Below, piece by piece: positions 9,801-18,026 of a stretch of 64,000 nt of DNA. The position numbers were made by a program, and so were the translations under genes. How positions within the stretch are numbered: the stretch's first letter is position 1; every line of letters starts with the position of its first letter. Source of the stretch: Flavobacterium alkalisoli (GTDB lineage Bacteria; Bacteroidota; Bacteroidia; Flavobacteriales; Flavobacteriaceae). Where the stretch lies: contig NZ_CP042831.1 in NCBI RefSeq assembly GCF_008000935.1, positions 2,170,001 to 2,234,000 on the forward strand. The letters run 5' to 3'. The notes beneath the pieces are model-generated. The model was given only the letters and a program-made list of their open reading frames with translations, was not told where the DNA came from and made no database searches.

Positions 9801-11093
9801 TAAAGGTGTTTTAGTAATAGGGTACAGGTCGCTTTGAATATGAAAAAGCCCTTTACCTTTTGTACCTATCCAGATAGATTTATCTTCAGATTTAAGAAAA
9901 GTTCTTACTATTCCGCCATCTATCTCAGGTATATATGCTTTAGAAATATTATTAAATGATTTTTCCTTTAATGCTATTTTCAGGATTCCGTCTCCATCGG
10001 TTCCTATCCACAATAAGCCTTCTGTCCCATTAGTAATTGAAGTAATCTTATATTTGGATAAGAGTGCTACCCATTTAGTATTTTTTTTGTTGCCGGAAAA
10101 ATCAGTTACAAGATATTCTGATTTTTCGGAGAATATAATTTCTTTGTCAGTATGCCCTATAATATTTTCTATTTCTTTACTTACGGGAATTTTATCACCT
10201 GATGCTTTTACTATTGTAGTTGCTCCGCTGATAGAAACAATACAAATACTGTTATTAGGTAATGTATTAAATGTTCTAACACCAGAATTGATTTTTAAAG
10301 AGTTAGATATTGTTTTGTTCTGGCCCGATTTTTTTATATCAATAGTATACAGGTCATTATCTTCGGTTAATGCTAATAGTTTTTCATTGTTTAAAAACTC
10401 TAGCCTAAGTATTGTTTTTCCTTTTAAGGTTGGGATATTTAGATGTTGAAAAATTTTACCGTCAAAATATCCTAACCCCCAGTCTTTTACTGAACAGAAT
10501 ACTTCTTTATCAGGATTAAGTGCTAAATTAAAATGGGATTCGGAGAGGGGAGTGCTGGTGTTTGCAGAAAAGTAATAATGAGAAAATATATCTGTTTTTT
10601 TATCATAACAATTTATTCCGTGCATGGTAAGTATCCATATTTTCTCCTGCTTATCTTCAGCAATTTTTAATATAACCTGATTACTTATTGAGTTTTCATT
10701 ACCCGGTTCAGGCCTGTAAGTCTTAAATGAGTTTCCTTCATAACGGTTCAGGCCATCCCAGGTGCCTATCCATATAAGATTTTGAGAGTCCTGAAAAACG
10801 CAGTTGACAGAACTGTTTGATAATCCTGCAGAATTGTCCAGTTCCTCAAGAGTATACTCCTGACTTATTTTTTCGGAGGATGCTTTATATTCTTTACTGT
10901 TTTGTGTTGAATCATTTTTTTCCTTTCCGATATTTACGGAATTTGAATTGTTGCAGGAAATAAGCAATAAAGAAAAGCAAAGGCTAATGATTATAGATAA
11001 ACCTATAGTTGATACAGTTTTTATACAAGTATTAGCTGTTATCAATATCTTCTTAAAAATATTGACAGGTATTAAGATTAAATAGTTAAACAT
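6828..11093 (-). CDS. Hybrid two-component system regulator (HTCS1)
   Basis: A 1421-residue one-protein signalling system. In order: an N-terminal hydrophobic segment, two-component-regulator propeller repeats (about 80-760, with IWIGTWDGLNRY and LWIGTRLGGLNLF), a Y_Y_Y domain (about 770-835), a transmembrane helix near 846-863, HisKA with phosphoacceptor His898 in HEFLTP, HATPase (NLLSNAFKYTP), a receiver with Asp1214 in SDVMMP, and a C-terminal AraC helix-turn-helix. The periplasmic propeller senses an oligosaccharide and the AraC domain activates the adjacent sus operon. Odd point: the N-terminus contains a lipobox-like LLISC at residues 43-47, so the periplasmic end may be lipidated, or an internal start is used. 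Confidence 0.93.
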   Translation of the reverse strand: MFNYLILIPVNIFKKILITANTCIKTVSTIGLSIIISLCFSLLLISCNNSNSVNIGKEKNDSTQNSKEYKASSEKISQEYTLEELDNSAGLSNSSVNCVFQDSQNLIWIGTWDGLNRYEGNSFKTYRPEPGNENSISNQVILKIAEDKQEKIWILTMHGINCYDKKTDIFSHYYFSANTSTPLSESHFNLALNPDKEVFCSVKDWGLGYFDGKIFQHLNIPTLKGKTILRLEFLNNEKLLALTEDNDLYTIDIKKSGQNKTISNSLKINSGVRTFNTLPNNSICIVSISGATTIVKASGDKIPVSKEIENIIGHTDKEIIFSEKSEYLVTDFSGNKKNTKWVALLSKYKITSITNGTEGLLWIGTDGDGILKIALKEKSFNNISKAYIPEIDGGIVRTFLKSEDKSIWIGTKGKGLFHIQSDLYPITKTPLSYTYFNENNSMINNAVYAISKAKDNLILIGTDDNGISVYDEKESKVVYWKDIAGSDKCGYFKSVYAIYQDLNNNIWLGTNGYGMIKLKMERDGKKLKITDHKKYIASNAQPNTLSSNIIFSIVPKDDNKLWIGTRLGGLNLFDKTTESFTSFKNNPNDNKGLSSNDILCLAVDAKKTLWIGTSYGLNRLDSLTNSNKAFFTHYTVNKGLPNNTVHGIIPDENSSLWISTNFGLSNFNISEDKFTNYVKNDGLQNNEFADGAFYRDSESGYIFMGGIKGFNYFLPKNITQSADLPDLFIDKISGHNQSVPYYQGLLVSSDTNTPPSITLKHNQNFFDIHLTALTYINNEKCRYAYQLEGFDKGWNTIDNRKLISFTNVPPGNYSLWMKWSNSDGVWTEPVHTINIKVKPVWWQSNTALIIYFVLALCFILFVRSYYLKRQSLKQNILFRQKEEELHENRLTFFTNIAHEFLTPLTLISGPAQKLSETNNLDDRNKKFVNMIKRNASRLSFLTQQLLEFRKAEHDHLDVKVKEFDLVNIMEQIAELFDDWAIDKNIDYTLNIPHTLQGWFDKEKIEKIVFNLLSNAFKYTPANGKINLECIIEDHDKKLKIVVTNNGKGIPKEKLESIFDRFFLSDPNQVSDTEMFRTGIGLAYVKRLVSVLRGEITVFSIPDENTVFTVIIPCEKEFFRETEIDLGITPSLISQQLKDILEETLPEQENIPEKIIAIDKAENHKKRILIAEDEKEIHTYLKDLLGSKYELIFALNGNEALQIMETETPDIIISDVMMPVMDGVEFCRTVKTDVRTCHIPFIMLTAKSSVEHRIEGLESGANSYIPKPFYPDHLLVRIQKLLEEKELILKHFAQDTLVDNLPEIPINNDEKTFIKTVIDLIREKIDNEKLDSAFIEKEMGISNSQLYRKTKEIFNLSPGDLIRTIRLKYAAELLRKNILTVSEVCYKSGFNNRSYFYREFKKIYKTTPKKYQLQFKNKAAAF

Positions 11094-11299
11094 AAGTAAT
11101 AAACCAGGTCGATTTAAATGTAATAATATTTATTTTATAAATACTCCGGTTGACTACTTAATTCTGGTAAAGGTTTTCAGGGTAAGATTTATAAAATCAG
11201 TTTAAACAGTATTAAAGAGAATTCTCCCTTATGAGGATTAATATTGTTAATTAACAATAAATTATTTTCATTTTAAAATTCCGGGTGAAATAAAAAAGA

Positions 11300-11334
11300 G
11301 ACAACTCTAAATTTTAAAGAGTTGTCCCTTTTTT
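11300..11334. terminator. Bidirectional hairpin terminator
   Basis: ACAACTCT (11301-11308) pairs with AGAGTTGT (11318-11325). A run of T follows on the plus strand, and the minus strand also ends in a T-run. It sits directly after the tRNA-like 3' end when read on the minus strand, as a tRNA terminator would. Confidence 0.75.
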
Positions 11335-11336
11335 GT

Positions 11337-11370
11337 GGAATCGCCGGAATCGAACCTGTGTTCGAAAACC
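11337..11370 (-). other. tRNA 3'-end-like fragment, possible old attachment site
   Basis: Read on the minus strand the sequence contains GGTTCGATTCC followed by GGCGATTCCAC. This looks like a T-arm (TTCGATT loop) plus the 3' acceptor strand of a tRNA. The matching 5' acceptor strand (GGAATCG) is not found upstream at the right distance, so this is only the 3' end. Such scraps are typical of integrase-mediated insertion at tRNA genes. No second copy is visible in the window. Confidence 0.45.
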
Positions 11371-11532
11371 TTTTATTTATTGATATTTCTTATCTTCAAA
11401 AGTGTGTTGCCACGAATTTGCACCAAATTGAGCAAAGGATGCTATTAATGAAGGTAAAATTATAAAAATATTTTTTACAATTTAATTGCCGATGCAGAAA
11501 TTAGCAATATAGCGTTTATGGCTGTATAAAAT

Positions 11533-12277
11533 TTGAAGTACAATAGAGGAACAATTTTAATCTATGCTAAAAAGCTTGATGAGAAACAACTGGTTAATCA
11601 GTTGTATATAGTACTGCGAAAATATTACGTGCAAAAAAATGAATATTCAAATGCAGCTACAGTTTATTTAAAAGCCCAAAACTATTTTGAGCAAAAAAAT
11701 GATATTGAAAACCTCAGTGCTCTTTATAATGAGATGGGGGATTTTTTATTTTGAAACCGGAGACTTACAAAATTCCATTAATTATTTTGATAAAACCTAT
11801 TCTATATATAATCAAAGAGGAAATGTAAGGGGTAAAGGGCTTTATTATGCCAATGTAGGTAACATATATATGATAACCGAAGATTACTCAAAAGCTTTGG
11901 AATATCAGGAACGTGCTTTAAAGAATTTTGAAAAAATTAAAGATTCTGTCAGCATGGCAAGTTGTATGATCAATATAAGTAATATTGAAACAAATCTAAA
12001 AAACTATTAGAAAGCTTCAGTAGTGCTTAATGAAGCACTGAATATAGCGGAAAAAGGGGATAACAACAGATTAAAGGAGAGGATTTTACTGAATTATTCA
12101 ATTATTTATGCTTCAAAGGGAGATTTAGTAAGAGCATCTGATTATGTTAACAGGGATATAGCTTATGCGAAAGAATCGGACTATCCAAGGGGCATTATGG
12201 ATGGGTATGGACAATTAACGTTAATTTTAGATAAAAAAGGAGAGTTTAAAAAATCAGCTGCTTACCTAAAATGTTAA
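11533..12277 (+). pseudogene. Broken tetratricopeptide-repeat protein
   Basis: Three coding pieces form one TPR protein: residues such as SNAATVYLKAQNYFEQKND, then DLQNSINYFDKTYSIYNQRG and SKALEYQERALKNFEK, then KASVVLNEALNIAEKGDNNR. The first join needs a one-base shift at the T-run 11742-11747. The second break is an in-frame TAG at 12008-12010, where the TPR pattern expects Glu or Gln (NLKNY-stop-KAS). Both ends also look truncated: no good start and no effector domain after 12277. In Bacteroidota such TPR arrays usually precede a helix-turn-helix or kinase domain. It is not part of either neighbouring operon. Confidence 0.75.
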
Positions 12278-12533
12278 CAGCATACTGTATTATACGTTAC
12301 TAATTAGAGCAATACGACTGGTTTTATCGATGAAATGCTAATGATAAATTAATTGTAATAGTAATACAGATTTATTGTCAATTACTTTTAAAATTATATG
12401 ATTTTTTATCAAAGATCTAAAAACGTAGACAGTATTTCCTAAAGCAAAAAGTATATATGTTTTTTAACAATAATTTAACTATATTGCAGAAGTCTTAGTG
12501 ATAAATATACCAATACTGACTTTTTTTTAAATA

Positions 12534-15500
12534 ATGTTTGTAAAAAAAATAATACTGTTATGCTTTACACTGCTTCCATTTGTGAATTTTGCGCAAAATA
12601 TAAAACATCTGTCAGTTAGGGATGGTTTACCTCAATCATTTGTTTCAGGTATAGTTGAAGATAATGACGGCTTTATTTGGGTTAGTACTCATAATGGGCT
12701 AACAAGATATGACGGGCATCAGTTTAAGATCTTTCAAAACAGACCCGACGATATAACATCCATTTCATCAAATTTTATAACACAGTCTATAAAAGACAGG
12801 CATAATAATTTATGGTTACGCTATGATAGTGGCTCTATAGATGTATTTAATATGGCGAGCCATAAGGTAAACCATATTATTACAAACGATTTTCTTAACC
12901 AAAATAATCTGGTTGTATACAGGAGGGGATGGCAGGTAGCATCTGACTGTTCTTTTTGGTTTATAAGCAAGGACGAAACAGTATATAACTTTATCCTGCC
13001 CAAAAAAGGACAGGAATATATAAAACCGTCTTTATATAAGTTTAACGGTTCTACCGTACTAACAGTAATGGAAGACAGTAAAAAAAATATATGGGTATTG
13101 ACCACAAAAGGTCTAAACAGGTTTAGTGCTCAACAAAAAAAGTTTGAACTTTTTGAAGTTCCTTATAAAACCAGTTATGATAATAATTTTGATTTTGGTG
13201 AAGAGATTCCTTTGCTAACAGAAAGAAAGAATGGGGAACTGATTTGGATGGATAAAAACCATTTATATTTTTTTAATCCTTCGGCCAAAACATACAGAAA
13301 AGCGGATTTCCCGGAAGAAGCCCATTTTAATGGTAAGTTATTGGCAACTGCCCCTGATGGAAAAGTATATTTTCAGGTAAACAAAACAATTTACAGTTAT
13401 GATGACAAGCAGGGGATTGAAAAAAAGACTGATATTAATATAAATAACGAGAGGGATACACAGGCATTGCTTGTAGACGGAGCCGGTCTTATATGGCTTG
13501 GAGCTAATACAGACGGTGTGTATCAAATTGATATTAAAGACAATTTTGAAGTATTTAGATATAAAAAGGATTTTGCGGTAGACCTTTTTGAAAAGGAATT
13601 AGGGATTTCGGTATATAACTTTTTTAATATCAGTGCTACAGACAGAGGCCTTTTATCCCCTTCATACTATCTCCGTTCTTTACATGATACTGAGAGAGGA
13701 ATTACTTGGGTTGCCATGAACAGGACCGTAGCCTATTTTGATGATTCGTATAAAAAAATAAAGAAGCTTCCGGAATTGCCCGCGGTATCATATAAGGAAT
13801 TTGTTCCTATAAAAGGTATCTCATTATCAGAAGACAATAAGCTTATAGTTATTGATCAGGATAATACAATTTACAGGTATGATGAAGGACAATCTGCTTG
13901 GGAAAAAATATTTAACAGTAACAAGGTAAAAGAAGCGTTGGGTTTTAAAGTTAATCCGAGCGGAATTTTAGCCGATGACAATAAGATTTGGATAACATCT
14001 GAATATAATGGTTTACTATGTATCGATTTAAAAAACGGAAAGCTAGAGCATATTGCAAAGGATGCTGCTAAAACATTACCGGTAAATAAATTATACGGTA
14101 TAGTACCAGACAAGAAATGTAAGAATATTTTTTGGATAGCTTCTACTCAGGGACTATTACGTTTTGACAGGTATAATTTTGAAACGACGTTATATTCAGT
14201 AGATGAAGGTTTGCCGGACAATATGATTTATTCCATTTTAATGGATAAGGAAGGCTATTTATGGTTAGGTACTAATAAAGGGCTTTGCCGTTTTCACTCT
14301 CAAACCTATAAGGTAAGGACGTTTACAGAAGCTCACGGGCTTCCCTGTTATGAGTTTAACAGATACCACCAGTTTTCATTTCCTGATGGTAAAATTGCTT
14401 TTGGAGGAGTGAATAGCGGAGTATTGTTTGACCCTGTTTCTATAGATGATGATAACTTTAACCCAAATACTGTTATTACATGTATAAAGATCAATAATGA
14501 ATTGTTTAAAGGAGGAAGTTCAGAAGCTGAAAATACTATTAAGCTTATTAGGCTGCCTTACGATCAAAATACCCTGCAAATAGAATATGCGGCTATGGAA
14601 TTTAATCAACCGCAGGATATACTTTACAGATACAGGTTAAAAGGATATGATAATGACTGGATTTTAGCAGGAAACAAAAGGGAAGCCATTTATACAAAAG
14701 TCCCGCCGGGAAATTATCAGTTTGAAGTAAATGCTACCAATTCAACAGGAAAGTGGAGTACTATAATTAAAACTATAGAGATTAAGATTTCTCCGCCTTG
14801 GTGGAAAACATGGTGGGCGTTTACGCTTTATATTATTGCTGCTATAATAGTAAGTATATTATTTATTAATTACAGCATTCAGCAGGGGCTTATTAAGAAT
14901 GAGATTTTACTAAAGCAGAAGGAAGCGCAGCAATTAAGGGAAATGGACGAGGTTAAAAGCCGTTTCTTTTCCAACATAACACATGAATTAAGAACACCCA
15001 TCACTTTAATTATGGGGCCTGCAGAACAATTAAAAACACTGGATAGTAAAGAACAGCAGGGCCATTTATTATCCATCATAAGTAAAAATGCAGGTAGCCT
15101 TTTAAATCTTACCAATCAGTTATTAGACATAGCAAAGCTGGAAGCAGGAGCTTTAAAACCTTATAAGCTTTGGGGTGATGTAGTTGCTGCTGTTAAACAG
15201 GTGATAGTAATGTTTAGTGAAGAAGCCTCAACAAAAAACAATGAAATTATTTTTGAAGGGCCTGAAACTGCTGAGTACTTTTTTGCACCCGATATATTAG
15301 AACGAATCCTTTATAATCTTTTGTCAAATGCCTTAAAGTATAGTTATTTAGGAGGAAAGGTTTTTGTCAGGTTTTCAGAATCTGAGAAAGGAATTGTTCT
15401 GGAGGTTCAGGATACAGGAAGAGGTATTCCCCATGATGAACAATCTAATATTTTTAAGAGGTTTTATCACATAGATGGAAAAAGTAAAGAGGTAGGTACC

Positions 15501-16472
15501 GGTATAGGACTATCATTGGTAAAAGAATTAATCGACTTAGAAGGAGGGACTATAGATGTAAAGAGTGATAACACCAAAAATAATCATGGTACTACTTTTA
15601 CGGTTCTGCTTCCGTACAGAAAGGCGGTTGAAACCATCGATAATAATCCTCCCCAAGTTCAGGTCAATGAAAAGGATGATGATTCCGGTCTTTCTGACAG
15701 TAAACCGCTTATCCTTTTAGTAGAGGACAATAGAGAACTTGCCAATTTTATTGAAGGTAGCCTTAACCCTTATTATACTATTTATCGCGCCCAAAATGGA
15801 AAAGAAGGATTAGAGTTGGCGCTTAGTATTATGCCTGATTTGATTTTGAGCGATGTACTTATGGAAGGTATGGATGGTTTTGAAATGTGTAAGCATTTAA
15901 AATCGGATATTAATACAGACCACATTCCTGTTATAATGCTTACGGCAAAAGTGGATATGGGTAGTAAGCTGGAAGGATTGTCTTACGGTGCAGACGATTA
16001 TTTGACCAAGCCATTTAATGTTACGGAACTTTTACTACGCATTGAAAACAGACTTGAGCTTTTAAAGAAACAGAGGAAATTTATATATAGGAAATTAAAA
16101 CTGTTACCGGATGAGGTTGAACAGAATGTATCTGTTACAGAAGATCCTTTTCTAAATAAAATGTATGCTGTTATAGATACAAGACTCGATGATGAGACTT
16201 TTAGTATGGATGAACTGGCATCGGCACTTAATATTAGCAGGAGTAGTTTGCACCGCAAAATAAAATCTCTTACCAATATGAGTACAACCGAAATTGTAAA
16301 GATATATCGTCTTAAAAAAGCGGTTTCCCTGCTTCATGAAAACTACACAATATCTGAAGTTGCCTATAAAACAGGATTTGGTAGTCCGTCATACTTCTCT
16401 AAAAGCTTCAAAGAGGTATATTCCTTAACCCCAACGGAATATATCCAAAAAAAAGATAGTTTGAGACAATAG
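12534..16472 (+). CDS. Hybrid two-component system regulator (HTCS2)
   Basis: A 1312-residue HTCS. It has a cleavable signal peptide ending NFAQ near residue 20, propeller repeats from GLPQSFVSGIVEDNDGFIWV to about residue 660, a Y_Y_Y domain (VPPGNYQFEVNATNSTGKW), a transmembrane helix near 761-780, HisKA with His817 in THELRTP, HATPase (LLSNALKYS, DTGRGIP, GTGIGLSL), a receiver with Asp1107 in LSDVLM, and a C-terminal AraC domain ending near SYFSKSFKEVYSLTPTEYI. All catalytic residues expected are present. It lies just upstream of the PNGase F-like gene, and a 21-bp-spaced direct repeat overlaps its stop codon, so that gene is its likely target. Confidence 0.95.
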   Translation: MFVKKIILLCFTLLPFVNFAQNIKHLSVRDGLPQSFVSGIVEDNDGFIWVSTHNGLTRYDGHQFKIFQNRPDDITSISSNFITQSIKDRHNNLWLRYDSGSIDVFNMASHKVNHIITNDFLNQNNLVVYRRGWQVASDCSFWFISKDETVYNFILPKKGQEYIKPSLYKFNGSTVLTVMEDSKKNIWVLTTKGLNRFSAQQKKFELFEVPYKTSYDNNFDFGEEIPLLTERKNGELIWMDKNHLYFFNPSAKTYRKADFPEEAHFNGKLLATAPDGKVYFQVNKTIYSYDDKQGIEKKTDININNERDTQALLVDGAGLIWLGANTDGVYQIDIKDNFEVFRYKKDFAVDLFEKELGISVYNFFNISATDRGLLSPSYYLRSLHDTERGITWVAMNRTVAYFDDSYKKIKKLPELPAVSYKEFVPIKGISLSEDNKLIVIDQDNTIYRYDEGQSAWEKIFNSNKVKEALGFKVNPSGILADDNKIWITSEYNGLLCIDLKNGKLEHIAKDAAKTLPVNKLYGIVPDKKCKNIFWIASTQGLLRFDRYNFETTLYSVDEGLPDNMIYSILMDKEGYLWLGTNKGLCRFHSQTYKVRTFTEAHGLPCYEFNRYHQFSFPDGKIAFGGVNSGVLFDPVSIDDDNFNPNTVITCIKINNELFKGGSSEAENTIKLIRLPYDQNTLQIEYAAMEFNQPQDILYRYRLKGYDNDWILAGNKREAIYTKVPPGNYQFEVNATNSTGKWSTIIKTIEIKISPPWWKTWWAFTLYIIAAIIVSILFINYSIQQGLIKNEILLKQKEAQQLREMDEVKSRFFSNITHELRTPITLIMGPAEQLKTLDSKEQQGHLLSIISKNAGSLLNLTNQLLDIAKLEAGALKPYKLWGDVVAAVKQVIVMFSEEASTKNNEIIFEGPETAEYFFAPDILERILYNLLSNALKYSYLGGKVFVRFSESEKGIVLEVQDTGRGIPHDEQSNIFKRFYHIDGKSKEVGTGIGLSLVKELIDLEGGTIDVKSDNTKNNHGTTFTVLLPYRKAVETIDNNPPQVQVNEKDDDSGLSDSKPLILLVEDNRELANFIEGSLNPYYTIYRAQNGKEGLELALSIMPDLILSDVLMEGMDGFEMCKHLKSDINTDHIPVIMLTAKVDMGSKLEGLSYGADDYLTKPFNVTELLLRIENRLELLKKQRKFIYRKLKLLPDEVEQNVSVTEDPFLNKMYAVIDTRLDDETFSMDELASALNISRSSLHRKIKSLTNMSTTEIVKIYRLKKAVSLLHENYTISEVAYKTGFGSPSYFSKSFKEVYSLTPTEYIQKKDSLRQ

Positions 16473-16496
16473 TTACGACATTTGAGACAATAGTTA
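16460..16496 (+). promoter_or_regulatory. Candidate HTCS2 operator: 16-bp direct repeat
   Basis: TTTGAGACAATAGTTA occurs at 16460-16475 and identically at 16481-16496, a period of exactly 21 bp. The first copy covers the HTCS2 stop codon (TAG at 16470-16472). The repeat lies 65-100 bp upstream of the PNGase F-like start. Period and placement match the separate repeat upstream of susC. That it is the HTCS2 binding site is inferred. Confidence 0.65.
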
Positions 16497-16561
16497 TATA
16501 GTTAAGATTAAAAAAATGTGAGGTTTACACCATTAACAATTTTTTAAACTTTATTTTAACT

Positions 16562-17929
16562 ATGAGTAAAATTACTTTTTTTGAAAACCTCAAAAATGCC
16601 ATGAAATTTTTGATTGTCAGTTTACTTTTAAACTGTACAGCAAAAATGAATGCACAGCAAACTATTACTGTGTTTGATGAGGTACTCTTTTATGACGGGT
16701 ATGCCGAAACGGTAGATGAACCGGTTCCCGCAGGAGTATTTCGTTTAAGCAATTCCTGTTTTACACGCAAACTTACTGATGAAGAATTAGCTCTTTTTGG
16801 GAATAAACTAACCATGAATATTACCATTAAGGCTGCATGTGATAATTATGACAGGATAGGTAATGCTAATATTGCATTGGTTCCTAAAGGACAGGAGTCT
16901 TATAATTATGGGGAGGTAGAGCGTGTTGAGATAGCACGATATATTACTCCTTTTATGAATAAGAACATTCAGCCTGATGAGGTACCTTATACGTTTGATA
17001 TGGATAATGTAGCATTACTGTTTCAGGATCCCGTTATTCTTGCCGATTATGATATATGGATTGAACTTGAGTTGTTTGGGGTTCCTTATGCAGCTAATCA
17101 GCAGGTGAGTGGCTGTGCAGGAAGGAGTGATGTGTTTTATGGTACACTTGAGTTTGTTACCGATGTAGACAGCACATTTGAGTACAGCAATAATTTCTTT
17201 TTACCATTATCTTTCAAATACCTTTTAAGAGACTATACTCTTGACGGAACAGATGTATTGGGAGAAACGGTAAGAACTATCAATTTTACATTAGAGGAAG
17301 ACTTACCTAATGCAAAGTTTTTCCTTATAACTTCTAATCACGGTGCTAATTCAGGAGGTGAGGAGTATATCAGGAGATGGCATTATATTTATCTTGATGA
17401 TGAGGAAATATTCAGTTATAAACCGGGAGGATTGTCTTGTGAACCTTTTAGGGAATATAATACTCAGCCAAACGGTATTTACGGCTCAAGCCCGATGACA
17501 GCTTCACAGTGGGCATCTTTCAGTAACTGGTGCCCCGGAGATAAAATCCCTATTCGTGTTATAGAATTAGGTGACTTATCAGCTGGAGAGCACTCTTTTA
17601 AAATAGATGTACCGGATGCTGTATTTAACGGAGATCAGGGTGAATTCCCTATGTCAGTTTATCTTCAGGGATTCAGCGTTACTTTAGATACAAATGATTT
17701 TAATTCACTGGACTTCAGCTTAACACCAAACCCGGTAAATAACATTCTTAATATAAATGTACAGGATACTGATGTTGACAAAGTGATTGTAGCATCTGTA
17801 ACCGGACAAACCGTTTTTGAATCTAGTGAGCCAATCCTTGACCTTTCAAGCCTTCAAAGCGGTATCTACATTGTAAAAATACAGTTTACTAACAACCAAA
17901 CTGCTGTACAAAAGATAGTTAAGAATTAA
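16562..17929 (+). CDS. Secreted PNGase F-like glycoamidase with T9SS signal
   Basis: A 455-residue secreted protein with a signal peptide ending near residue 31 (MNAQ). Against PNGase F of Elizabethkingia, recalled from memory, several segments align: CDNYDR with CDEWDR, ARYITPF with GRFITPY, IWIELE with IYTETW, GGEEYIRRWHYI with GCAEWCFRTHTI, and NWCPGDKIPIRV with GWCPGMAVPTRI. The three PNGase F catalytic acids D60, E118 and E206 correspond to Asp97, Glu168 and Glu268. PNGase F hydrolyses the Asn-GlcNAc amide of N-glycoproteins. Residues 385-455 are a type A T9SS sorting domain (LTPNPVNNILNINV to QKIVKN), so it crosses the outer membrane. Activity on real N-glycans is untested. Confidence 0.82.
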   Translation: MSKITFFENLKNAMKFLIVSLLLNCTAKMNAQQTITVFDEVLFYDGYAETVDEPVPAGVFRLSNSCFTRKLTDEELALFGNKLTMNITIKAACDNYDRIGNANIALVPKGQESYNYGEVERVEIARYITPFMNKNIQPDEVPYTFDMDNVALLFQDPVILADYDIWIELELFGVPYAANQQVSGCAGRSDVFYGTLEFVTDVDSTFEYSNNFFLPLSFKYLLRDYTLDGTDVLGETVRTINFTLEEDLPNAKFFLITSNHGANSGGEEYIRRWHYIYLDDEEIFSYKPGGLSCEPFREYNTQPNGIYGSSPMTASQWASFSNWCPGDKIPIRVIELGDLSAGEHSFKIDVPDAVFNGDQGEFPMSVYLQGFSVTLDTNDFNSLDFSLTPNPVNNILNINVQDTDVDKVIVASVTGQTVFESSEPILDLSSLQSGIYIVKIQFTNNQTAVQKIVKN

Positions 17930-17987
17930 CATCTGTTAAAATAGTTTAGACGGCGTAAATATTATTTTTATTTAGTCTAAATAGTTT

Positions 17988-17995
17988 TAATTTTG
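17988..17995 (+). promoter_or_regulatory. Promoter -7 box for the GEVED protein gene
   Basis: TAATTTTG matches the Bacteroidota -7 consensus TAnnTTTG exactly and lies 31 bp before the ATG at 18027. A clear -33 element is not evident. The match suggests the GEVED gene has its own promoter rather than depending only on the PNGase transcript. Confidence 0.5.
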
Positions 17996-18026
17996 CACCA
18001 AACTATAACCAAAATACCCAATCATT

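Larger units (their letters stand above)
11094..11532. other. Intergenic spacer between HTCS1 and the broken TPR gene
   Basis: This stretch holds the upstream region of HTCS1, a bidirectional hairpin terminator at about 11300-11334, and a tRNA 3'-end-like sequence at 11337-11370. The rest is AT-rich with no gene that I can support. Confidence 0.6.
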
